A stretch of DNA of 6,601 nucleotides from Bacteroidales bacterium (GTDB lineage: Bacteria; Bacteroidota; Bacteroidia; Bacteroidales; UBA932). A model generated the notes under the pieces. The model was not told the DNA's origin, ran no database searches, and saw only the letters and a list, made by a program, of their open reading frames with translations. The stretch spans positions 1-6,601 of the forward strand of contig JAKSKC010000078.1 in the NCBI GenBank assembly GCA_024401945.1. Reading direction: 5' to 3'. Positions 1 to 6,310 of the stretch are shown here, piece after piece. Every line of letters begins with the position of its first letter. Within the stretch, counting starts at the first letter, position 1. Position numbers and translations under genes: made by a program.

Positions 1-272
1 ATGCACGGCGATACGCTGCGGAGCTTCTCCATCATTTCGGCGGACCTTACAACGAATGTCTTTTGCGGCTGGGAGTTGACCGCTGTAGGGGCTATCTGCC
101 CGGCCCTGAGGATGAGGTTGATGTCTTCGTCGCTGACTGCGGTGGAGTCGAAGCTGCGCACGGAATAGCGGTCCGTCGCAAGCTGGAGGAAATCGACGGA
201 CGCGGGCTGGGCGGCCTGCCTGCATCCCGCTGCGCACAGCAGGACTGCGAAAATAAGTGTGAGTCTCTTCAT
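1..272 (-). CDS. Nitroreductase-family lipoprotein, N-terminal part (runs off left edge)
   Basis: The reverse strand reads from an ATG at 272 to the window edge with no stop, giving 90 residues and two spare bases. Residues 1-17 form a lipoprotein-type signal: MKR, a hydrophobic stretch, then LCAAGC with the candidate lipidated cysteine at 17. The -3 residue is Ala rather than Leu, so the lipobox is acceptable but not ideal. From about residue 30 the protein matches the start of FMN-dependent nitroreductases: RYSVRSF at 36-42, where the basic residues normally bind the FMN phosphate, and APTAVNSQPQ at 61-70, the usual second flavin-contacting segment. Family members reduce nitro groups, quinones or flavins using NAD(P)H. 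The substrate here is unknown, and the catalytic C-terminal half lies outside the window. The gene follows the DUF819 gene on the same strand after 104 bp, with a promoter candidate in the gap. Export of a flavin oxidoreductase is unusual for a family that is mostly cytoplasmic. Confidence 0.85.
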   Translation of the reverse strand, partial: MKRLTLIFAVLLCAAGCRQAAQPASVDFLQLATDRYSVRSFDSTAVSDEDINLILRAGQIAPTAVNSQPQKTFVVRSAEMMEKLRSVSPC

Positions 273-357
273 ATTATGGATCTTTGGTTTCTGCAGGGAT
301 TATTTCATCTTCAGGCATTGTCCGGGCGTGCCGCGCATTATGTCTATGTATATCCTG

Positions 358-365
358 CAAATTTA
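358..365 (-). promoter_or_regulatory. Candidate -7 promoter element for the nitroreductase gene
   Basis: The reverse strand reads TAAATTTG here, an exact match to the Bacteroidota -7 consensus TAnnTTTG. It lies just past the stop of the DUF819 gene. Transcription would begin near 350, leaving a leader of roughly 75-80 bases before the start at 272. No convincing TTTG-like -33 element is found about 19 bases upstream, which weakens the call. The rest of the 273-376 gap shows no clear terminator, RNA gene or repeat. Confidence 0.4.
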
Positions 366-376
366 GGCATTTATCC

Positions 377-1525
377 TCAATTCAGGATGGTGAATATCAG
401 ATATCCCAGATAGTTCCCCACCGCATATCCGACAACCCCGATCGCAAGCCCCGGGGCAAGCACGCTGCGGTTCTTCATCGCGGCGGATATCATCGGCACG
501 AAAGGAGGGGAACAGATGAAGGCCACCGAACTTACCACGACAGTGTCGGCATCTATCCTGAAGATGCGCGCGAGCAGCAGCTGTATCAGCAGGGATCCGA
601 AGATAACCAGGGCAAGATAGCCCACAGCATTCAGTCCGCCGGAAAGGTCGATTTTGCTGAAATCGGCCATAGAGGCCACCACGATGCAGAAAATGTAGAT
701 CAGATACATTCCCATATCATATCCGTACTTCCCGTCGTGGACCTTGGGTATGAATGAGGCGGCTATGCCGAACGTGGTCAGGGAAAGGATGAACACCACC
801 ATGAAGGCCCCGTCACCGGCAAGCAGTCCCAGACCGGCCGATACGCCCACTATGGCAAGCGCCACCAGTACCTGCAATCCAGCGTCCCCCAGTCCCCTGC
901 GGGAAAGGATACCGGCAAACGGCTTCCCCCCGAGGCTGCTGTCCATAGCGCTGAACGACTCGTCAGAGGACAGGTCGGATGGCGTATTCACAGGAAGCAT
1001 CTTCCTGAAGAGCCGTATCCCCACTGCGAGCAGGAAGGCCAGATACAGGAAGCTGACTACCACATCCCCTCCGTTGAGAAGGATGAACATCTCCTCGCCG
1101 GCATCCAGCATAGTCTTGAGGGATGCAAGGTTGATGGTCCCTCCGGTATATACCCCGGTAAGCATCCCCGCCACCTTGGCGCCGTCCTCCATATTCCTTC
1201 CGAATATGAAATATCCCGATATGACCGCGGCCACCACCGCCGCTATCCCAGTCACGAGCGCCAGTATCTGGCCTCTGGTACTGTTCTTCCTGAAGGAGAA
1301 GCTGAAAAGCATCAGAGGGATGGCCAGGGGGATCGTGACGTTGGTCATCGTCTCCTGGATGGAGGGCAGGGACGGGAATCTCACGATATTGCCGGATACT
1401 ATGCCGATGAAATAGAGGATGAGTATGGGGCCTATCGCCCCGAGCACCTTGAATCTGCGGCACAACCACATCACCCCCGCGGGGGCCAGGATGAAGAAAA
1501 GTATGGTAATGATTGCAGCTGCCAT
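377..1525 (-). CDS. DUF819 family polytopic membrane protein
   Basis: This 382-residue protein is almost entirely hydrophobic, with about 10-11 likely membrane segments (roughly 2-22, 28-46, 62-80, 86-108, 150-172, 214-235, 240-258, 270-288, 300-322 and 355-380). It resembles the DUF819 (YjcL-like) family. The conserved half-repeat GVYTGGTINLASL is at 124-136. A second small-residue and proline-rich segment with SPPFVPMISAAMKN is at 339-352, followed by GYAVGNYLG at 366-374. The length fits the family. A hydrophilic Ser/Asp-rich loop at about 178-200 separates the two halves. The family looks like a transporter or carrier of the inner membrane, but no substrate is established, so I assign none. 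The ATG at 1525 follows the TAG of the barrel gene after a single base, implying co-transcription and probable translational coupling. No separate promoter is needed. Confidence 0.85.
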   Translation of the reverse strand: MAAAIITILFFILAPAGVMWLCRRFKVLGAIGPILILYFIGIVSGNIVRFPSLPSIQETMTNVTIPLAIPLMLFSFSFRKNSTRGQILALVTGIAAVVAAVISGYFIFGRNMEDGAKVAGMLTGVYTGGTINLASLKTMLDAGEEMFILLNGGDVVVSFLYLAFLLAVGIRLFRKMLPVNTPSDLSSDESFSAMDSSLGGKPFAGILSRRGLGDAGLQVLVALAIVGVSAGLGLLAGDGAFMVVFILSLTTFGIAASFIPKVHDGKYGYDMGMYLIYIFCIVVASMADFSKIDLSGGLNAVGYLALVIFGSLLIQLLLARIFRIDADTVVVSSVAFICSPPFVPMISAAMKNRSVLAPGLAIGVVGYAVGNYLGYLIFTILN

Positions 1526-1526
1526 T

Positions 1527-2819
1527 CTAGAATATGTAATTGAAGCCTACGTTGCATCCGAACGGGCCGTCATTCCTGTTCAGAGGAAGTGCGCCCTCGA
1601 CGGAAAGCATAAAGTTCTGGTTCATCGCGAGCTTGAGCCCGAGCCCGGCGCTGGAGTGGAATGCGCGTGAGGCCCTGGTCAGCTCCTCCACCGTCATATC
1701 CGTATGGAGTCTCGCCATATCCCCGATCCTGTAGGGTTTCACCACCATTCCGCAGTCGAAGAACGGGTTGGTTGCCACATACCAGGACTGGTTTATGAGG
1801 TTGAAGCTGAAGAGCCTGATACGGAACTCGAAGTTGGCCCAGGCGTAGGACTCGCCCACGACTCTTGCGGTGAGCACTCCACGGATGCTGTTCAGGCTTC
1901 CAAGCCCCTCGGAGGAGGTCTGGAGCATCTTCATGTTGTAGATGTTCGAGAGCAGGTAGAAAGGAGTCTCACCGGCCAGGGTGCCCTGGTACGCCAGGTG
2001 GTAGGCGAACACCATCCTGTTCCTGATGAGGGTCAGGTACTGGCGGAAATGGGCTGAGAGCTTGAGGAAGCTGCTCCCGGTTCCGAACATGTCCGGGGAA
2101 CCGGTGAAGAAAAGTTCGGCCCAGATTCCCCTGTCCGGGGCCGCCTTGAAGTTCCTTGAGTCATATACCAGACCGGCCTTCAGCTCAAGATGGGCGCCGC
2201 CGTTGAGTTCGTTGCTTTTGATGAGTCCGTAATACTTGTAGTCGTTGAAGAGCGAGGTCCCGGGGTCGTAGCCCGGGAATTTGATGTCATCCACCCTGAA
2301 CTGCCTGAATCCGACCCCCGCAGCCCATAGCAGATGGTCTCCGCAGATCTTGCCCTGGAAGTCGGCGAGCAGCCTGAACATTCCCCTCCAGTGGCTGTAG
2401 CGCGCGCTTCCCGTCTCGGGATTGAGGTTCAGGGCCGGGTCGTATGTCTCTATACCGTTGTATCCGTAGAAATAGTACAGCGGGTCGAGCTGGTAGCTGA
2501 CGCAGAGCGTGGTGTTGATGTTAGGGATAAGGTAATCCGAGTCGTACAGAAGATGGAAGAGAGTCTGCTGTTTGGTGTACCTTGAGACCTCCACGTAGAA
2601 ATGGTCCTTGTATTTCGGGAACTCGGATCCGTCGTCATAATTGAACATGTCGCAGCACACACCGTACTGGAAACCGAGATCCGAACTGTAGCTGACAACG
2701 GGAAGTGGTCCGAAGTTCCATCCTTTCTTGCGGATGATCCCGGCCGTGTCCGCTTCCGCGACTGCGGCACAAAGCTCCGCAGGAAGAAAAACTGCCAGAA
2801 GAATCAGTAATCTCTTCAT
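1527..2819 (-). CDS. Omp85/BamA-like outer-membrane beta-barrel protein without POTRA domains
   Basis: The 430-residue product begins with a signal peptide (MKRLLILLAVFLPAELCAA, likely cleaved around residues 19-23). The mature protein starts almost directly with barrel-type sequence, GWNFGPLPVVSYSSDLGFQYG at about 33-53. Later it has GLVYDSRNFKAAPDRG (216-231), an SIRG element (311-314) resembling the VRGF/Y motif of Omp85 loop 6, and AWANFEFRIRLF (326-337). The C-terminus FNYIF ends in the aromatic residue typical of barrel proteins. This matches the bacterial surface antigen / Omp85 barrel (BamA/TamA-like). The roughly 10 residues between signal and barrel leave no room for POTRA repeats, so it is probably not the essential BamA. 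Its role could be export, insertion or transport, and is not determined by the sequence. It is the first gene of an operon with the DUF819 gene. Its promoter overlaps that of the divergent phosphoesterase gene. Confidence 0.85.
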   Translation of the reverse strand: MKRLLILLAVFLPAELCAAVAEADTAGIIRKKGWNFGPLPVVSYSSDLGFQYGVCCDMFNYDDGSEFPKYKDHFYVEVSRYTKQQTLFHLLYDSDYLIPNINTTLCVSYQLDPLYYFYGYNGIETYDPALNLNPETGSARYSHWRGMFRLLADFQGKICGDHLLWAAGVGFRQFRVDDIKFPGYDPGTSLFNDYKYYGLIKSNELNGGAHLELKAGLVYDSRNFKAAPDRGIWAELFFTGSPDMFGTGSSFLKLSAHFRQYLTLIRNRMVFAYHLAYQGTLAGETPFYLLSNIYNMKMLQTSSEGLGSLNSIRGVLTARVVGESYAWANFEFRIRLFSFNLINQSWYVATNPFFDCGMVVKPYRIGDMARLHTDMTVEELTRASRAFHSSAGLGLKLAMNQNFMLSVEGALPLNRNDGPFGCNVGFNYIF

Positions 2820-2830
2820 GTGTCTTAGGT

Positions 2831-2862
2831 TTTAGTAAATGCAAATATAATGCGTATATTTG
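2831..2862 (+). promoter_or_regulatory. Promoter of the phosphoesterase gene
   Basis: TTTA (2831-2834) is followed after 20 bases by TATATTTG (2855-2862), an exact match to the Bacteroidota -7 element TAnnTTTG. The -33 element has one mismatch to TTTG. The expected transcription start is near 2869, about 20 bases before the ATG at 2889. This position argues against the earlier in-frame ATG at 2850, which would lie upstream of the transcript. Confidence 0.65.
2842..2862. repeat. Inverted repeat formed by two opposed -7 elements
   Basis: CAAATATA (2842-2849) and TATATTTG (2855-2862) are perfect 8-bp inverted arms around the 5-bp spacer ATGCG. Each arm is the -7 element of one of the two divergent promoters, so the symmetry is explained by promoter layout. 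It could also serve as a binding site for a dimeric regulator, but nothing else supports that. Confidence 0.75.
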
Positions 2863-2872
2863 TTTTTGCAAT
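2842..2872 (-). promoter_or_regulatory. Promoter of the barrel-DUF819 operon
   Basis: On the reverse strand, ATTG (2872-2869) is followed after 19 bases by TATATTTG (2849-2842). The second element is an exact TAnnTTTG match, and the first differs from the Bacteroidota -33 TTTG by one base. Transcription would start near 2835, giving a leader of about 16 bases before the ATG at 2819. The leader is A-rich and has no Shine-Dalgarno sequence, which is common in this phylum. Confidence 0.65.
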
Positions 2873-2888
2873 ATTCAGAGCTATCGAT

Positions 2889-4883
2889 ATGAAACGAGTC
2901 ATCTCAATCGCGGCAATCTTCATCTGCCTGTCCGCGACAGCCCAGAAGCAGGTTTATTCCGTTACAGCCTGCCCTGGGGAAAACGCATCCACGGAAATGA
3001 GAATCAGCTGGGCGGCCGACACCGACCTTGACGACCTGTACGTCAAAGTGACCGAGGTCAAGGACAAAAAGTGGAAGAAGGCCCGCGTCGTAAAGGCACA
3101 GCAGAAGGAGCTCTGCACCACTTTCGACAGCGTCTATTCAAAGACCCCGGCGGGAGACAACTTCTACGAGAAGGTACGTTTCACCAAGTGCGGGGTCACT
3201 GTAAGCGCCCTCAAGCCGGACACAGAGTACAAGTATTCCGTATGCGGAGGAGCGGAGCACCGCTTCAAGACCGCTGGCGCCGACGCCTGGTCAGCCTGCG
3301 TGATCTCCGACTTCCACAGCTATCCGCCTCTCCCGAAGAGAGTTGTGGCGGCGATGGCCATGGTGGACAAGGTACGCGAGGCGGATCCCGGAATGGACTG
3401 GGTGCTCCACCTCGGCGACATCTGCGCCTGGGGCGGCAGCTACTCGTTCTGGCGCAGCCTCTACGAGCAGGACAATTTCAAGAACTATATGTGGGCCGGT
3501 GTCAACGGCAACCACGACAATATGACCAGGGACTACACCCTGACCAACAAGTTCTTCCGCGACACGAACTACTATCCGCGCAACGGATACCAGGGCGAGG
3601 AGGGTGTCTGCTACTGGTTCAGGTACAACCAGGCCCTCTTCATAATGCTCAACAACGAGGATATGCACAGCACCGACGACCTCCTGAAGGCCCAGCGCTG
3701 GGTCAAGGGCGTAGTGAACGCTCAGAAGGAGTCATACGATCCCCCTACCTATATCATAGTATGCGAGCACTACCAGTGGTTCTACGGCGGACACGGCAGC
3801 TTCTCCCAGTACAACCGCTGGCACGAGCTCTTCGACGAACTGGGTGTCGACCTGGCCCTCGCCGGCAACAACCACATCTATCTCAGGAGTTCGGCGATAT
3901 TCGACGGGAAGAAGACCGACGGCAATTCAGGTACCGTATACATCCAGAGCAGTTCCTCCGACAACGAGAGAGGCCAGGGGATGGGAGAGCTCACCGAGAA
4001 CACCGACCTGGTGGAATACCGCTGGACAGAGGGCGGCAGGACCGTGGGAGCTATGGATATGCAGGTTGACTCCAAGGCCATCAACATAAGGATGTTCGAC
4101 AGGGAGGGCAACCTTCTCGACAGTGTCACCATCCCGGCGAAGGCCGAAAAACCGGTCAAGGAGGACATCAGGGGCCAGTATCTGCGCGACTCGCTCGACG
4201 TTATGACGGCCCGCTGCCGGAAGAGCCTCCAGGCCGCCTATATGGCGGAGAAGAAGCTCGGCGAGCGCAAGGACATCCCGGGATGGGAAGGCTTCCCTGT
4301 GGAGCTCTGGGAGTACCACACCGGAGTGGACATCAAGCTCGGCGTGCCTAAGAAGGCGCTTGTCTATATGCTCAACCCGGACGCCCAGAAGCTCGCGAAA
4401 TGGATAATCAACGCCGTTTACGACGTTACCGGTGAGGTGAAGTACGAGGATCTGGAGAAGGTGCGCAACTTCATCACCTGGCAGTCCGGGGCGCAGTTCC
4501 CGGTCAAGGGCGTGGTATATGAGGATATGTACACGCGCGGATTCTACGAACCGTACGTGTTCAAGGACGGAGTCACCGTATATATAAAGGATGACGCGAT
4601 GCGCGCGGACGACAAGACCTGCACCGAGGAGCAGCTCCAGTTCTATCTGGAGATGGACAATTCGGCCCTGAAGGAGAATACCGGAAGGTACGCACGTATC
4701 TGCAGCACCACCAGGGAGATGTACTACAAGGCCGGAGGAACCGACAACGTGGGTTGGGGTGACGACGGTAAAAGAAGCCAGGCCTGGCTCGACACAGTCG
4801 CAAGACTGTACAAGGAGGCCTGGAACTCTGACAGGAACTTCCTTATCTACGCCTGGGCTTATTCCAACCTCAGGCAGGAATAA
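2889..4883 (+). CDS. Secreted purple-acid-phosphatase-like metallophosphoesterase with unassigned C-terminal region
   Basis: I start this 664-residue protein at 2889 because a clean signal peptide begins there (MKRVISIAAIFICLSATA, cleavage before QKQ) and because the promoter -7 element covers the upstream ATG at 2850. Residues 20-132 resemble the fibronectin-like N-terminal domain of purple acid phosphatases, ending VSALKPDTEYKYSV. The calcineurin-like phosphoesterase domain follows with SDFH (D141, H143), LGD (D177), GNHD (N208, H209), a later EH (H294) and GNNH at 326-329. These are the usual ligands of a two-metal centre that hydrolyses phosphate esters, probably in the periplasm or at the surface. 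Two deviations stand out. The GHxH motif reads GNNH, with Asn327 in place of the first His. The purple-enzyme Tyr of GDxxY is absent, so a purple iron centre is unlikely. Residues from about 425 to 664 match nothing I recognise. The substrate is unknown. Confidence 0.88.
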   Translation: MKRVISIAAIFICLSATAQKQVYSVTACPGENASTEMRISWAADTDLDDLYVKVTEVKDKKWKKARVVKAQQKELCTTFDSVYSKTPAGDNFYEKVRFTKCGVTVSALKPDTEYKYSVCGGAEHRFKTAGADAWSACVISDFHSYPPLPKRVVAAMAMVDKVREADPGMDWVLHLGDICAWGGSYSFWRSLYEQDNFKNYMWAGVNGNHDNMTRDYTLTNKFFRDTNYYPRNGYQGEEGVCYWFRYNQALFIMLNNEDMHSTDDLLKAQRWVKGVVNAQKESYDPPTYIIVCEHYQWFYGGHGSFSQYNRWHELFDELGVDLALAGNNHIYLRSSAIFDGKKTDGNSGTVYIQSSSSDNERGQGMGELTENTDLVEYRWTEGGRTVGAMDMQVDSKAINIRMFDREGNLLDSVTIPAKAEKPVKEDIRGQYLRDSLDVMTARCRKSLQAAYMAEKKLGERKDIPGWEGFPVELWEYHTGVDIKLGVPKKALVYMLNPDAQKLAKWIINAVYDVTGEVKYEDLEKVRNFITWQSGAQFPVKGVVYEDMYTRGFYEPYVFKDGVTVYIKDDAMRADDKTCTEEQLQFYLEMDNSALKENTGRYARICSTTREMYYKAGGTDNVGWGDDGKRSQAWLDTVARLYKEAWNSDRNFLIYAWAYSNLRQE

Positions 4884-4888
4884 GGCCG

Positions 4889-6310
4889 TCAGCCTCTGTC
4901 TATGTTCTCCGCCACGAAGGCGAGAGGATCCTCTATCTCTGGGAACGATTTGAGATATCCGACCTGCCAGTCTATAAGGCTCTGTGGAAATACTCCGCAG
5001 GCCGTGTAGATGGCAGCGTCCTTTATAAGCTCGTCCGCAGCCTCGGAGCAGGATGCAGGCAGTTGTTCCAGCTTGTCCTTGAAGGCCTTGTTCTCGGCCG
5101 AATGGATGTTGACCCCGAGGTCGACGAAGGTCCTTCCAGCCACTTCAAGGGCATTTTCCATCCCGAATCCGTGCCTTGCAGCCACGCAGAGGGCGGCCAT
5201 CAGCAGGTAGGTGTCGGCAAAGGCGTCGGAAGCCCTCCACTCGAAGGTCTGCTTCCAGCTGAAGTCCTTTGCGCATACGGCTTCGCCCGGATTGCACTGC
5301 GAGGCCATATCCACCGGAACGGTCCAGCCGAGAGGCACCCTGACGAGCGCGCTGCGGTTGGAGAATGACCAGCAGAGTGAAGTAGGAGCCTCCTGGTTAG
5401 GCACGAGCCTCATAAATGACAGCGGATGCGGGTTGCCGAATGCCGGGAGCGATGTTCCGGCGTCCATGAATCCGGCGATGGCCTTGCGGCACCAGTCCGT
5501 TATCTCCCCGTTCTCTATGAGCACAGGTTTGCCGTCCTTCGTGAAGGAGCAGTGGATGTGCATCCCGGAACCGGCCTTGCCCGCCGTGATCTTGGGGGCG
5601 AAGGACACGGTCACACCGTACTGGTATGCCAGGCAGCGCATGATCCATTTGGCAATGACAAGCTGGTCTGCGGCATCCTCGCTGGCCGTCGGGGTGAATT
5701 CTATCTCGTTCTGCTCATACACCTTGCCGTCAAGGGTGAAATTGCCCACCTCGCTGTGGCCGTACTTGATGAGACAGCCGGCCTGGGTGAGCAGCCGCAT
5801 CGCCTCGACCCTGAAGTCCGTGAACTTGTTGAACGGCGCGCTCTCGTGATAGCCTCTCTGGTCGGCGACCTTGTAGAGCGGGTCCTCGTTGTATATCACA
5901 TAGTATTCCAGCTCGCCCATAGCCTGCATCCGGAGTCCGGTCTCCTTCTCGAGAGCGGCCTCGGCCTTGTGCAGGATATACTGTGGAGAACCCTCGAAAG
6001 GCTTGCCGTCCCTTGTGAAGAAGGAGCATAGCACATCCACGGTAGGTACCTCCTCAAATGTATTGAGGAAGGCCGTGCGGTAGCGCGGGATGACGTACAG
6101 GTCACTTCTGCCGGCCTCGATGAAAGGGAAAAGACTGCTTCCGTCCACCCTTTCCCCCGCCTCGAGAAGGTTCTCGAGATGTTCACGTCCCCGAAGGACG
6201 AAATTGAGGGTCTTGAGACGTCCGTCCCAGCCGCAATAATGGAAATTAAGCACTTGAACCTCATTGGAGAGGCAGAACTCCACGAGTTCCTTTTTTGAAT
6301 TGGCTATCAT
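4889..6310 (-). CDS. glnA: Glutamine synthetase, type I-like
   Basis: This cytoplasmic enzyme makes glutamine from glutamate, ammonium and ATP. The 473-residue protein is close to the usual type I length. It has DGSS (56-59, including the ammonium-binding Asp), ELE (E133, E135), HSE (E187) and QNE (E202). GSGMHIH follows at 247-253 with H251, then RLVPNQEAP with R301 and the flap E307, NRSALVR with R319 and R324, and EWR (E357, R359). These cover the metal, ATP and glutamate ligands known from the Salmonella enzyme. Retention of both ammonium-site acids argues for a true glutamine synthetase over a gamma-glutamyl-polyamine synthetase. The NLYDLP adenylylation segment is absent from the C-terminal region, so control by tyrosine adenylylation is unlikely. 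About seven extra residues lie between E187 and E202 compared with the Salmonella spacing. The ATG overlaps the preceding stop as ATGA, implying translational coupling to the chorismate mutase gene. The gene symbol is given by family. Confidence 0.9.
   Translation of the reverse strand: MIANSKKELVEFCLSNEVQVLNFHYCGWDGRLKTLNFVLRGREHLENLLEAGERVDGSSLFPFIEAGRSDLYVIPRYRTAFLNTFEEVPTVDVLCSFFTRDGKPFEGSPQYILHKAEAALEKETGLRMQAMGELEYYVIYNEDPLYKVADQRGYHESAPFNKFTDFRVEAMRLLTQAGCLIKYGHSEVGNFTLDGKVYEQNEIEFTPTASEDAADQLVIAKWIMRCLAYQYGVTVSFAPKITAGKAGSGMHIHCSFTKDGKPVLIENGEITDWCRKAIAGFMDAGTSLPAFGNPHPLSFMRLVPNQEAPTSLCWSFSNRSALVRVPLGWTVPVDMASQCNPGEAVCAKDFSWKQTFEWRASDAFADTYLLMAALCVAARHGFGMENALEVAGRTFVDLGVNIHSAENKAFKDKLEQLPASCSEAADELIKDAAIYTACGVFPQSLIDWQVGYLKSFPEIEDPLAFVAENIDRG

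Noticed and set aside
284..757. A 157-residue plus-strand frame crossing the gap between the nitroreductase and DUF819 genes
   Set aside because: Most of it is antisense to the DUF819 coding region, it has no recognisable domain, and no promoter points in that direction.
744..1415. A 223-residue open frame antisense to the DUF819 gene
   Set aside because: High GC leaves few stops on the opposite strand. The translation is low-complexity (Ala, Ser, Pro, Thr) and has no promoter, while the DUF819 frame is well supported.
2850..2888. An earlier ATG at 2850 as the start of the phosphoesterase
   Set aside because: It would add 13 residues ahead of a clean signal peptide, and it lies upstream of the predicted transcription start, beside the -7 element.
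3071..4069. A 332-residue open frame on the plus strand inside the phosphoesterase gene
   Set aside because: It is a shadow frame. Its translation is rich in Arg, Gln, Gly and Pro with no domain, while the overlapping frame has clear phosphoesterase motifs and a signal peptide.
4883..4895. A possible hairpin AGGC-CGTCA-GCCT at the convergent junction as a terminator
   Set aside because: The stem has only four pairs with no T-tract on either strand, so it is too weak to call.
5426..6031. A 201-residue open frame antisense to glutamine synthetase
   Set aside because: The opposite strand encodes a synthetase with all catalytic motifs. The antisense translation is Val/Leu/Glu/His-rich, as expected from a mirrored frame.
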